Below are positions 24,656 through 32,780 of a stretch of DNA of 64,000 nt, one piece after another. The DNA comes from Herbaspirillum sp. ST 5-3 (lineage in GTDB: Bacteria > Pseudomonadota > Gammaproteobacteria > Burkholderiales > Burkholderiaceae_D): assembly GCF_004804275.1 (NCBI RefSeq), contig NZ_STGI01000004.1:331605-395604 (forward strand), written 5' to 3'. The position numbers and the translations under genes were made by a program. Within the stretch, counting starts at the first letter, position 1. Each line of letters starts with the position of its first letter. Below the pieces are notes generated by a model that had not been told where the DNA came from, did no database searches, and saw only the letters and a program-made list of their open reading frames with translations.

Positions 24656-26470
24656 TCAGAACCAGGCGTCCTGCATTTCCAATGTGGTCGTATCGATGCT
24701 GTCCAGCAAATCGAGTTGCGGCTGTACCTTCGGCAGTTCCCATTTGAAGAAGAACGCACAGGCCTGCAGTTTTCCCTTGTAGAAGTCCGCGTCGTGGCCG
24801 GACTTGCCGACGGATAGCAAGGCTTGCTGCAGCCACATCCATGCAACGACGGCATGGCCGAATGCTTCGAGGTAGACCGATGCATTCGCAAGCGTCTTGT
24901 TCATGTCGCCGGCGCTGTACAGCTTTTGTGTGACTTTCTCGATTCGCTGCAGTACGGCGCCAAGCGATTTCGCATAACCGGCAAGCTCGGCCACCTCCAG
25001 CGCCTGCGCAATCGTCTTCTGGACTTCGACGCCGAGCGCCTTGAATGCCGCGCCGTTTTGCATCGTCACCTTGCGTCCGAGCAAGTCGAGGCCCTGGATG
25101 CCGTGGGTTCCTTCATGAATCGGGTTCAGACGATTGTCGCGATAGAACTGTTCCACGTTGTATTCACGCGTGTAGCCGTATCCACCATGAACCTGGATCG
25201 CGAGGCTGTTCGCTTCAAGGCACCACTGCGACGGCCAGGACTTGGCGATCGGCGTCAGGATGTCGAGCAGCAAGGTTGCGTGCTTGCGCGCTTCTTCCGA
25301 CTCGGCCGTCTTTTCCTCGTCAACCAATCGAGCGCAGTACAGATTCAGACCCAGGCCTCCTTCGACATAGGTCTTTTGTGCGAGCAGCATGCGCTTGACG
25401 TCGGTATGCTGGATGATCGGGATCTGCGGTTGCGCCGGATCCTTGGCCATCGGGTGCCGTCCCTGCGGACGTTCGCGCGCATACTCCAGCGCGTGCAGGT
25501 AGCCGGTGTACCCAAGCATCACCGCACCCAGTCCCACGCCGATCCGCGCTTCGTTCATCATATGGAACATGTTGGCGAGCCCCTTGTGGAGTTCGCCGAC
25601 CAGATAGCCGACTGCTCCGCCATTGCCCGCCGGTTTGAACTTGCCTTCGCCGAAGTTCAGCAAGCAGTTCGTGGTTCCGCGGTAGCCCATCTTGTGATTC
25701 AGGCCGGCCAGGACCACATCGTTGCGCTCCCCCAGCGAGCCATCCGGATTCACCAGATACTTGGGAACGATGAACAGCGAGATGCCTTTCACGCCCGGAA
25801 TCAACTTGCCGTTCTCGTCCGGGACCTTGGCCAGCACCAGATGCACGATGTTCTCCGACAGTTCATGCTCGCCGGCAGAGATCCACATCTTGTTGCCCTT
25901 CAGGCGATAAGTGCCGTCGGCCTGCGGCTCTGCACGCGTCGCAATGTCGGACAGGGAAGAGCCCGCCTGCGGCTCGGACAGACACATGGTGCCGAAAAAA
26001 CGGCCCGTCATCATCGGTTTGACGAAGGTGTCGATCTGTTCCGGCGAGCCGCATTTGAGCAGCGTATTGGCATTACCGATCGTGAGGAATGGATATGAGG
26101 ACGTGCCGACGTTGGCGCCCTTGAAATAAGCGAGGCCGGCCTTCTCAATCACGCATGGCAATTGCATGCCGCCGAGGTCATAATCCTGCCCCGCCGCCAT
26201 CAATCCCGATTCGCAAAAAGCCTTCAGCGCCGTTTTGACTTCAGGAATGATATGAACTCTTTCGCCGTCGAAGTGCGGCTCTTCCTGATCATTCTTCTTG
26301 TTATGCGGCGCAAACAAGTCGGTGGCGATCTGTTCGCAGGTATCCAGCGCGGCATTGAACGTTTCGCGCGAATGGTCGGCGTAGCGTGCACGCTTGGTCA
26401 GCTCCTCCGCCCGCAGCCATTCATACAGGACGAACTCAAGGTCGCGCCGGGAAACGATTTTCGATTGCAT
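24656..26470 (-). CDS. Acyl-CoA dehydrogenase, DmdC-like long form
   Basis: 604 residues from ATG 26470, chosen for the GGAGG seven bases upstream. Longer than the usual 380-residue enzymes: an N-terminal extension, the FAD-binding core (MCLSEPQAGSSLSDIAT; MWISAGEHELSENIVHLV) and an extra C-terminal helical domain. The stretch RLNPIHEGTHGIQGLDLLGR holds the expected catalytic Glu of the DmdC/AcdA group. DmdC acts on 3-methylthiopropionyl-CoA, but most relatives have unknown acyl substrates. It would form the enoyl-CoA in this operon. Confidence 0.92.
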   Translation of the reverse strand: MQSKIVSRRDLEFVLYEWLRAEELTKRARYADHSRETFNAALDTCEQIATDLFAPHNKKNDQEEPHFDGERVHIIPEVKTALKAFCESGLMAAGQDYDLGGMQLPCVIEKAGLAYFKGANVGTSSYPFLTIGNANTLLKCGSPEQIDTFVKPMMTGRFFGTMCLSEPQAGSSLSDIATRAEPQADGTYRLKGNKMWISAGEHELSENIVHLVLAKVPDENGKLIPGVKGISLFIVPKYLVNPDGSLGERNDVVLAGLNHKMGYRGTTNCLLNFGEGKFKPAGNGGAVGYLVGELHKGLANMFHMMNEARIGVGLGAVMLGYTGYLHALEYARERPQGRHPMAKDPAQPQIPIIQHTDVKRMLLAQKTYVEGGLGLNLYCARLVDEEKTAESEEARKHATLLLDILTPIAKSWPSQWCLEANSLAIQVHGGYGYTREYNVEQFYRDNRLNPIHEGTHGIQGLDLLGRKVTMQNGAAFKALGVEVQKTIAQALEVAELAGYAKSLGAVLQRIEKVTQKLYSAGDMNKTLANASVYLEAFGHAVVAWMWLQQALLSVGKSGHDADFYKGKLQACAFFFKWELPKVQPQLDLLDSIDTTTLEMQDAWF

Positions 26471-26557
26471 GATAGTCCTCCGTGCGCACGGGCCCGCCCG
26501 CCGCACGCCTATGTGAACGATTTCAAAGATACGGGGCGAATGACCCCTAATGCGAAC

Positions 26558-26585
26558 GTGGGCGCCGAAGCGCCCACATTTTTTC
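26558..26585. terminator. GC-rich hairpin between thiolase and acyl-CoA dehydrogenase genes
   Basis: GTGGGCGC (26558-26565), loop cgaa, GCGCCCAC (26570-26577), then ATTTTTTC. The T-run follows the stem on the plus strand, so as an intrinsic terminator it works best against rightward (antisense) transcription. For the leftward operon it is a stable UUCG-capped hairpin directly after the thiolase stop, which could reduce read-through or protect the upstream message. Confidence 0.55.
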
Positions 26586-27764
26586 TTACACGACTTCGAA
26601 CAAGCCGGCTGCGCCTTGGCCGCCGCCGATGCACATCGTGACAACGACGTACTTCGCACCACGGCGCTTGCCTTCAATCAATGCGTGGCCGGTCAGACGT
26701 GCTCCGGAAACGCCATACGGGTGACCGACGGCGATTGCGCCACCGTTCACATTCAGGCGATCCATCGGGATGCCGAGCTTGTCGGCGCAATACAGCACTT
26801 GCACGGCAAACGCTTCATTCAGTTCCCACAGGCCGATGTCTTCGACCTTCAGGCCGGCTTTTTTCAGCAGCTTGGGAATGGCGAAAACCGGGCCGATGCC
26901 CATTTCATCCGGTTCGCAGCCGGCAACCGCAAAGCCGCGGAAGATGCCGAGCGGCTTCAATCCCTTCTGCTCTGCAAGCTTGCTGTTCATCACAATGGCC
27001 ACCGACGCACCGTCAGAATACTGGCTCGCATTGCCTGCGGTGATGACGCCGCCCGGAATCGCCGTGCGGATCTTCGACACGCCTTCCAGCGTCGTGTCGG
27101 CGCGAATGCCTTCGTCAGCGGAAATCGTGACTTCCTTGGTCATCAGCATGCCGCTTTCCTTGTCGGCCACGCCCATGATGGTGGTCATCGGAACGATTTC
27201 GTCATTGAACTTGCCAGCCGCCTGGGCAGCCGCTGCACGCAACTGGCTTTGCACGCCATATTCGTCCTGGCGCTCCTTGCTGATGTTGTAGCGCTTGGCA
27301 ACGGTTTCCGCGGTCTGCAGCATTGGCCAGTAGATTTCCGGCTTGTTCTGCTTGAGCCAGGTTTCCATGATCATGTGCCGGTTGGATTCGTTCTGCACAC
27401 AGGAAATCGACTCGACGCCACCAGCGGCATAAATGTCGCCTTCACCCGCGATGATGCGCTGCGATGCAGTCGCGATCGTTTGCAAGCCGGAGGAACAGAA
27501 GCGGTTGATGGTCATGCCCGGGGTAGTCACCGGGCACCCCGCGCGCAAGGCGATCTGACGTGCGATGTTGCTGCCGGTGGCGCCTTCCGGCGTGGCGCAG
27601 CCCATGATGACGTCCTCGACTTCACCCGCATCGATCTTTGCGCGCTCGATCGCCGCTTTCAGCACATGGCCGCCCAGGGTGGCGCCATGCGTCATGTTAA
27701 ATGCACCCTTCCAGGATTTGGCCAGGCCGGTGCGGGCTGTGGATACGATGACGGCGTCAGTCAT
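26586..27764 (-). CDS. Acetyl-CoA acyltransferase (thiolase)
   Basis: 392 residues with the acyl-accepting Cys in [12 protein letters not shown], the [19 protein letters not shown] block and the C-terminal [12 protein letters not shown] with the second Cys. It performs thiolytic cleavage of 3-ketoacyl-CoA (or the reverse condensation). The frame and length fit FadA/PaaJ-type degradative thiolases. First gene of the operon; its upstream region carries a palindromic operator candidate. Confidence 0.94.
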   Translation of the reverse strand: MTDAVIVSTARTGLAKSWKGAFNMTHGATLGGHVLKAAIERAKIDAGEVEDVIMGCATPEGATGSNIARQIALRAGCPVTTPGMTINRFCSSGLQTIATASQRIIAGEGDIYAAGGVESISCVQNESNRHMIMETWLKQNKPEIYWPMLQTAETVAKRYNISKERQDEYGVQSQLRAAAAQAAGKFNDEIVPMTTIMGVADKESGMLMTKEVTISADEGIRADTTLEGVSKIRTAIPGGVITAGNASQYSDGASVAIVMNSKLAEQKGLKPLGIFRGFAVAGCEPDEMGIGPVFAIPKLLKKAGLKVEDIGLWELNEAFAVQVLYCADKLGIPMDRLNVNGGAIAVGHPYGVSGARLTGHALIEGKRRGAKYVVVTMCIGGGQGAAGLFEVV

Positions 27765-28093
27765 TTGAAGCTCCTTGAGTTGAATTGGTTTGGTTGTACG
27801 AATCGGTGCTCGTGCTTATCGCTTGTTTAACGGTCTGGTTACCGGACTACTCAATTAATGAAACACCAGAATATCATATTTTTAGCACGATCGTTCGTAA
27901 ATCTGAAAACCGCCTATCCCACTCAAAAAGTAGTGTCCCACCGAGAGGAAAACCACCGATTTTGCGACTTTCCTGCTGTAAGGTTTTGTAAGTTTGAAGC
28001 AAGCGTGCCGTAAGGTTGGCGATGCACACTCCGCTTGTGCAACAAATGGGCAAGAGTCTTTGCACATTCATATTAATTAACGAGGAGATAAGC
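27765..28093. other. Divergent intergenic region, thiolase operon / MHS transporter
   Basis: This 329-base gap separates the leftward lipid operon from the rightward transporter. It contains the operator candidate listed separately and, nearer the transporter, two copies of GTAAGGTT (27978-27985 and 28010-28017) 32 bases apart in direct orientation. No convincing rightward promoter, RNA gene or small ORF was found. Confidence 0.5.
27873..27900 (-). promoter_or_regulatory. Leftward promoter with palindromic operator for the lipid operon
   Basis: Reading leftward, -35 TTACGA (27900-27895) and -10 TATGAT (27878-27873) are 16 bases apart. Between and over them lies GCACGATCGTTC (27885-27896), a 12-base palindrome with one mismatched pair around the core ACGATCGT, the kind of site bound by TetR-family repressors. 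Binding there would block RNA polymerase. The -35 match is weak, so this is a candidate only. No regulator gene is adjacent. Confidence 0.45.
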
Positions 28094-29758
28094 ATGGCGA
28101 CAGTTCAGACAACGGCTGCGCGCGGTATGACGGCAGAGGAGCGGAAAGTCATTTTCGCATCTTCGCTGGGCACCGTGTTCGAGTGGTACGACTTCTACCT
28201 ATACGGTTCACTGGCAGCGATTATCGCGAAGCAGTTCTTCGCCGGTACCGATCCCAACACCGCATTCATTTTCGCACTGCTGGCATTTGCGGCGGGCTTC
28301 ATCGTTCGTCCGTTCGGCGCGCTGGTGTTCGGTCGCCTTGGCGACATGATCGGCCGCAAGTACACCTTCCTGGTCACCATTCTTATCATGGGTACGTCCA
28401 CCTTCGTGGTGGGTCTGCTTCCCAGCTATGCCTCCATCGGTATCGCTGCACCGGTCATCCTGATCTCGCTGCGTATTCTGCAGGGCCTCGCGCTCGGCGG
28501 CGAGTACGGTGGTGCAGCAACTTATGTTGCCGAGCACGCACCGCACGACAAGCGCGGCGCGTTCACTGCCTGGATCCAAACCACTGCGACCCTCGGCCTG
28601 TTCCTGTCGCTGATGGTGATTCTCGGCACCCGCACCGCTATCGGCGAAGCAGCTTTCGCTGACTGGGGCTGGCGCATTCCGTTCCTGGTCTCCGTGTTCC
28701 TGCTGGCTGTGTCGGTATGGATCCGCTTGTCCATGAACGAATCACCTGCTTTCGCCAAGATGAAAGCGGAAGGCAAGACCTCCAAGGCTCCGATTTCCGA
28801 ATCCTTCGGCCAATGGAAGAACCTGAAGATCGTTATCCTGGCATTGATCGGCCTGACCGCAGGTCAAGCAGTGGTCTGGTACACCGGCCAGTTCTATGCA
28901 CTGTTCTTCCTGACCCAGACTCTTAAGGTCGACGGCGCAACGGCTAACCTCCTGATCGCTGCATCGCTCGTGATCGGCACGCCGTTCTTCATCGTATTCG
29001 GCGCTCTGTCCGACAAGATTGGCCGCAAGCCGATCATCCTCGGCGGCTGCCTGCTCGCGGCAGTGACCTATTTCCCGATCTTCAGCGCAATGACCCACTA
29101 TGCCAACCCGGCTCTGGAATCGGCGATCAAGAACGCTCCGGTCGTGGTCACGGCTGATCCGGCTGACTGCCAGTTCCAGTTCAACCCGACCGGCACCAAG
29201 AAGTTCACGTCTTCGTGCGACATCGTGAAGGCGAAACTGGCTGCCGCTTCGGTGAACTACTCCAACGAAGCTGCCGCACCGGGAACGATCGCTAGCGTCA
29301 AGGTCGGTGACATCACCATCCAGTCGTACAACGCCAACGCACTGCCGAAGGAAGAAGCTGCGGCCAAGGAAAAGGTACTGTCCAAGGAACTGGCCGATGC
29401 CATCAAGGCACATGGCTATCCGTCCAAGGCCGATCCGGCACAGATGAACAAGGGCATGGTGCTGGTGCTCCTGACCATTCTCGTGATCTACGTGACGATG
29501 GTATACGGCCCGATCGCCGCAATGCTGGTCGAACTGTTCCCGACCCGGATTCGCTACACCTCCATGTCCCTGCCGTACCACATCGGTAACGGCTGGTTCG
29601 GCGGTCTGTTGCCGACCACCGCGTTCGCACTCGTTGCGTTCAAGGGCGACATTTACTACGGTCTCTGGTATCCGATCATCATCGCCATGATGACCTTCGT
29701 CGTCGGCTTGCTGTTCGTCAAAGAGACCAAGGACAACGATATCTACGCTGCAGATTAA
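28094..29758 (+). CDS. MFS transporter, metabolite:H+ symporter (MHS) family
   Basis: 554 residues from ATG 28094, preceded by GAGGAG (28082-28087). The MHS signature FEWYDFYLYGSLAAII opens TM1; RPFGALVFGRLGDMIGRK and LRILQGLALGGEYGGAA follow, and DKIGRKPIILGG marks the second half. Relatives carry 2-oxoglutarate, shikimate, proline/betaine and other organic acids. About 110 residues are inserted between TM segments in the second half (about 345-455), including two Cys (ADCQF and SSCDI), probably in the periplasm. Divergent from the thiolase operon and so possibly its uptake system, but the substrate is not readable. Confidence 0.9.
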   Translation: MATVQTTAARGMTAEERKVIFASSLGTVFEWYDFYLYGSLAAIIAKQFFAGTDPNTAFIFALLAFAAGFIVRPFGALVFGRLGDMIGRKYTFLVTILIMGTSTFVVGLLPSYASIGIAAPVILISLRILQGLALGGEYGGAATYVAEHAPHDKRGAFTAWIQTTATLGLFLSLMVILGTRTAIGEAAFADWGWRIPFLVSVFLLAVSVWIRLSMNESPAFAKMKAEGKTSKAPISESFGQWKNLKIVILALIGLTAGQAVVWYTGQFYALFFLTQTLKVDGATANLLIAASLVIGTPFFIVFGALSDKIGRKPIILGGCLLAAVTYFPIFSAMTHYANPALESAIKNAPVVVTADPADCQFQFNPTGTKKFTSSCDIVKAKLAAASVNYSNEAAAPGTIASVKVGDITIQSYNANALPKEEAAAKEKVLSKELADAIKAHGYPSKADPAQMNKGMVLVLLTILVIYVTMVYGPIAAMLVELFPTRIRYTSMSLPYHIGNGWFGGLLPTTAFALVAFKGDIYYGLWYPIIIAMMTFVVGLLFVKETKDNDIYAAD

Positions 29759-30140
29759 TCGTCTAATCGTCCCAGGCCTGCCTTCGGGCAATCCTGGTTT
29801 TGAAGCCGCCAGAGTTTCTGGCGGCTTTTTTTATGCGCGCGCTTTCCACAAAATTGGCGAGTCAGGTCAAGAAATATTGCAAATTGCGTACGCTTTATTC
29901 GACTAACACTGTCCAAAACTGTCAACATTTGATATTGTCTATATGTTAATACTCTAACTACCCACGGACAGTGATGTTCAATTCATCCCGACAGAAAGAG
30001 ATAGCGCATCTCAATGACCATCGTTTGCTTCCGTCCTCTTCTTGCCTGAAAGTGCCGACCAGTCGGCACGGCCCACACATCCCCCCCTATTCTGCCGGGA
30101 CGGCGCGCTCCCTTCCGAGGGCCAAATCTGCACTGGCGCG
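29759..30140. other. Intergenic region between MHS transporter and EAL protein
   Basis: Apart from the terminator at its left end, this 382-base gap shows AT-rich stretches around 29890-29960 but no promoter match good enough to name. Several possible in-frame starts of the next gene (a TTG at 30042, ATG at 30141) lie at its right end. No RNA gene was found. Confidence 0.5.
29805..29832 (+). terminator. Strong intrinsic terminator of the MHS transporter gene
   Basis: A perfect 9-bp stem (GCCGCCAGA / TCTGGCGGC) with a three-base loop is followed by seven T residues, 46 bases after the stop codon. Confidence 0.92.
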
Positions 30141-32780
30141 ATGAGACTCTCCTCACTGCGCCTTGCCGGAGTCGTCACAAGGGAAGAAATCTTCCGTGTG
30201 GCGTCCGTTTGCCTTTACATCACCCTATTGCTGCATGCGGTGCTGGCGGCGTTCGTTAACAAGGTCATGCTGTCGGACCTGAGTGTGGTTGCAGTCAGCG
30301 TTTTAGTTCTGCTGTTCTTCAATGCGCTCGCACGATATGTCTGGCCAGATGCGGTCATTTACGGGCGGGGTCGCCTGCTCCTGGAATGGTCTGCAGCAAT
30401 TTTCGTCATCACCAGCCTCGCGCTCCAGCAATCCATGCCGGCTCAGCCTTTACCTTGGCTGATCGGACTGGCCGGCGTTTTCCCGCTCAGTGTCGAGGCA
30501 CCTCTTGCATTGGGCCTGCTCCTTGCAGTCGCCCTCATCGAAGCAACGCTGAACATCATGCTCGGTACGCAATTGGTGGACTGGCTTCCGCAGCTGTTCG
30601 CAACCGCTTTCGTCGGTCTGTGCGCGCTTTTTCTCGCCAACGCATTGGCAAGCAATGCGAATGCAATCCAGCAGGCGCATTTCAACCAGCGGCGATTCGA
30701 TGCCATCGCCCGGGCGACACGACACGTATTCCTCATTGTCGACGCTGGATTTCACATCAAGTTCGTCAACCAGGCCTTGCAGGAGATCGTCGGCTTCTCG
30801 CAAAAAGAAATCGAAGCGAACATGATTCGTCCCGAGTTTCATCCCGAGGACAAGGAAGCTCACCGGAGAAAGCTGCGATATCTCCGCGACACGCCGCGCA
30901 GCAGCATTTTTTCCCGCCATCGCTGCAAACACAAGGACGGGCACTGGGTATGGCTCGAAACACGCGGACACAACATGCTGCACGACGATGCGATCAATGG
31001 GCTGGTATTCAGCATTGAGGACATTTCGGCGCGCAAGGGGGCGGAAATCAAGCTGGAGGAAGAACACGCGCTGCTGCGCGCCGTGCTCGACTTGAATCCG
31101 TCGATGATCTACGCCACCGACAGGCAAGGCCGATTCACCATCAGCAACCTGACCTTCCAGCGTCGCTTCGGCTATGCGTCGGAAGGAGCAATGCGGGGAA
31201 AGACGATTTCCGATGTATTCCTCGCCACGGCACCGAAAGGCACAGATCGTAGCGCGAGGGAATTGGCGGAGCGCTTGTACCGTCAGGATCTGCAAGTTGT
31301 GCAAAATGGCGTGCCGCTGGAAGATCAGGAAATCCAGTGCGCGTGGGACAACGACATGCGAAGCTGGCATCGCGTCAACAAGTATCCGCTGCGCGACGCG
31401 CATGGACAGACAGTGGGCGTGCTCTGCATTTCACGCGACATCACCGATCGCAAGGAATACGAAATGCGCCTGCAGCACCAGGCGCTGCATGATCCGCTGA
31501 CCGGCTTGCCGAATCGGCGCTACCTGCTCAAGACCATTGCCGATGTCATCGCGCAAGCAAACGAAGCATCGAACCAGCTGGCGATGCTGTTCTGCGACCT
31601 CGACTTCTTCAAGAGCGTCAACGACACGCATGGCCATGATTTCGGCGACAAATGCCTGATGGAAATCACTCGCCGGATCCTCGCCGAGCTCCCGACCGAT
31701 GACTTCGTTGCCCGTTTTGGCGGCAATGAATTCGTGATCCTGTCGACTGCAAGCATCGACGAGGCCAAGACCAAGGCAGAAGCCTTGCTGCAAGCGGTAT
31801 CGCAACAGCTCACGGTCGACGACACAGTGGTGAAGATCCAGACCAGCATCGGTATCGCCTTGCTTGAGCCGGAGCACAAGAATCCCTCGGAGCTGATCCG
31901 CGACGCGGATGCCGCCATGTATCAGGCAAAGGAACGCGGGCGCAATCGCGCGGAAGTCTTCGACGCGTCGCTGCAGTTGTACAGCACCAAGCGCGCGCAA
32001 ATGGACGTGGCACTGCGCTTTGCCTTGGAACGCGACGAACTGACGCTCGTATATCAGCCGAAGGTATCGATTCTCAACGGCGCAGTGAAAGGTTTCGAGC
32101 TGCTGTTGCGCTGGAATAATCCGCAATATGGAGCAATACCGCCGATGGAGTTCATTCCTGTCGCGGAGAGCTCCGGACTGGTGGTACCGATAGGTTTGTG
32201 GGTGCTGGAAGAAGCCTGCAAGCAGCTGTGCAGATGGCAGTCCGACTATATCGAGATGACGCCATTCACGATTGCCGTCAATGTTTCGATGCGACAGCTT
32301 CTGCAGTCGACCTTCCTGAATGACGTCAAAGATATTCTCGACCGCACCGGCGTCAATCCGAATGCCATCGAACTGGAGCTGACCGAGACCTCCGCGATGG
32401 CCAATCCGGTGCAGACGATCGAGACGCTCACCGTCCTCAAGGAACTCGGATTCCGCCTTGCGCTTGACGATTTCGGCACAGGCTACTCATCACTTTCCTA
32501 CCTGCATCGACTCCCGATCGATGTGTTGAAGATCGACAAGACCTTCGTTCAGGGCCTGGACAAGAATCCGAGCGATGCCGAGATCGTTCGCCTGATCCTG
32601 GCACTCGCGCAGACACTCAATCTCGACACCGTCGCGGAAGGCGTCGAAACGCGCGAGGACATGCTCAAGCTGAAAAAGATGGGCTGCTACCTGGCGCAGG
32701 GTTTTGCGTTCTCGCCACCACTTCCCGCGCATGCCGCAGCCGAGCTCTTGCGCACCTCACAGCATTTTCAGGTTGCCTAG
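30141..32780 (+). CDS. Membrane-anchored PAS-GGDEF-EAL protein, probable c-di-GMP phosphodiesterase
   Basis: 879 residues from ATG 30141; the frame continues upstream to a TTG at 30042, so the start is uncertain. Order: five or six membrane helices (about 20-180), two PAS domains (about 190-430), GGDEF (about 435-595), EAL (about 605-855). The cyclase motif reads GGNEF, so diguanylate cyclase activity is doubtful. The EAL motif reads ELL (FELLLRW), but the other catalytic residues are in place: VNVS, ELTE, DDFGTGYSS, IDKTFV, EGVET. The likely activity is hydrolysis of c-di-GMP in response to a signal sensed by the membrane or PAS parts. Its stop codon shares CTAG with the convergent acylase gene. 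Confidence 0.88.
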   Translation: MRLSSLRLAGVVTREEIFRVASVCLYITLLLHAVLAAFVNKVMLSDLSVVAVSVLVLLFFNALARYVWPDAVIYGRGRLLLEWSAAIFVITSLALQQSMPAQPLPWLIGLAGVFPLSVEAPLALGLLLAVALIEATLNIMLGTQLVDWLPQLFATAFVGLCALFLANALASNANAIQQAHFNQRRFDAIARATRHVFLIVDAGFHIKFVNQALQEIVGFSQKEIEANMIRPEFHPEDKEAHRRKLRYLRDTPRSSIFSRHRCKHKDGHWVWLETRGHNMLHDDAINGLVFSIEDISARKGAEIKLEEEHALLRAVLDLNPSMIYATDRQGRFTISNLTFQRRFGYASEGAMRGKTISDVFLATAPKGTDRSARELAERLYRQDLQVVQNGVPLEDQEIQCAWDNDMRSWHRVNKYPLRDAHGQTVGVLCISRDITDRKEYEMRLQHQALHDPLTGLPNRRYLLKTIADVIAQANEASNQLAMLFCDLDFFKSVNDTHGHDFGDKCLMEITRRILAELPTDDFVARFGGNEFVILSTASIDEAKTKAEALLQAVSQQLTVDDTVVKIQTSIGIALLEPEHKNPSELIRDADAAMYQAKERGRNRAEVFDASLQLYSTKRAQMDVALRFALERDELTLVYQPKVSILNGAVKGFELLLRWNNPQYGAIPPMEFIPVAESSGLVVPIGLWVLEEACKQLCRWQSDYIEMTPFTIAVNVSMRQLLQSTFLNDVKDILDRTGVNPNAIELELTETSAMANPVQTIETLTVLKELGFRLALDDFGTGYSSLSYLHRLPIDVLKIDKTFVQGLDKNPSDAEIVRLILALAQTLNLDTVAEGVETREDMLKLKKMGCYLAQGFAFSPPLPAHAAAELLRTSQHFQVA

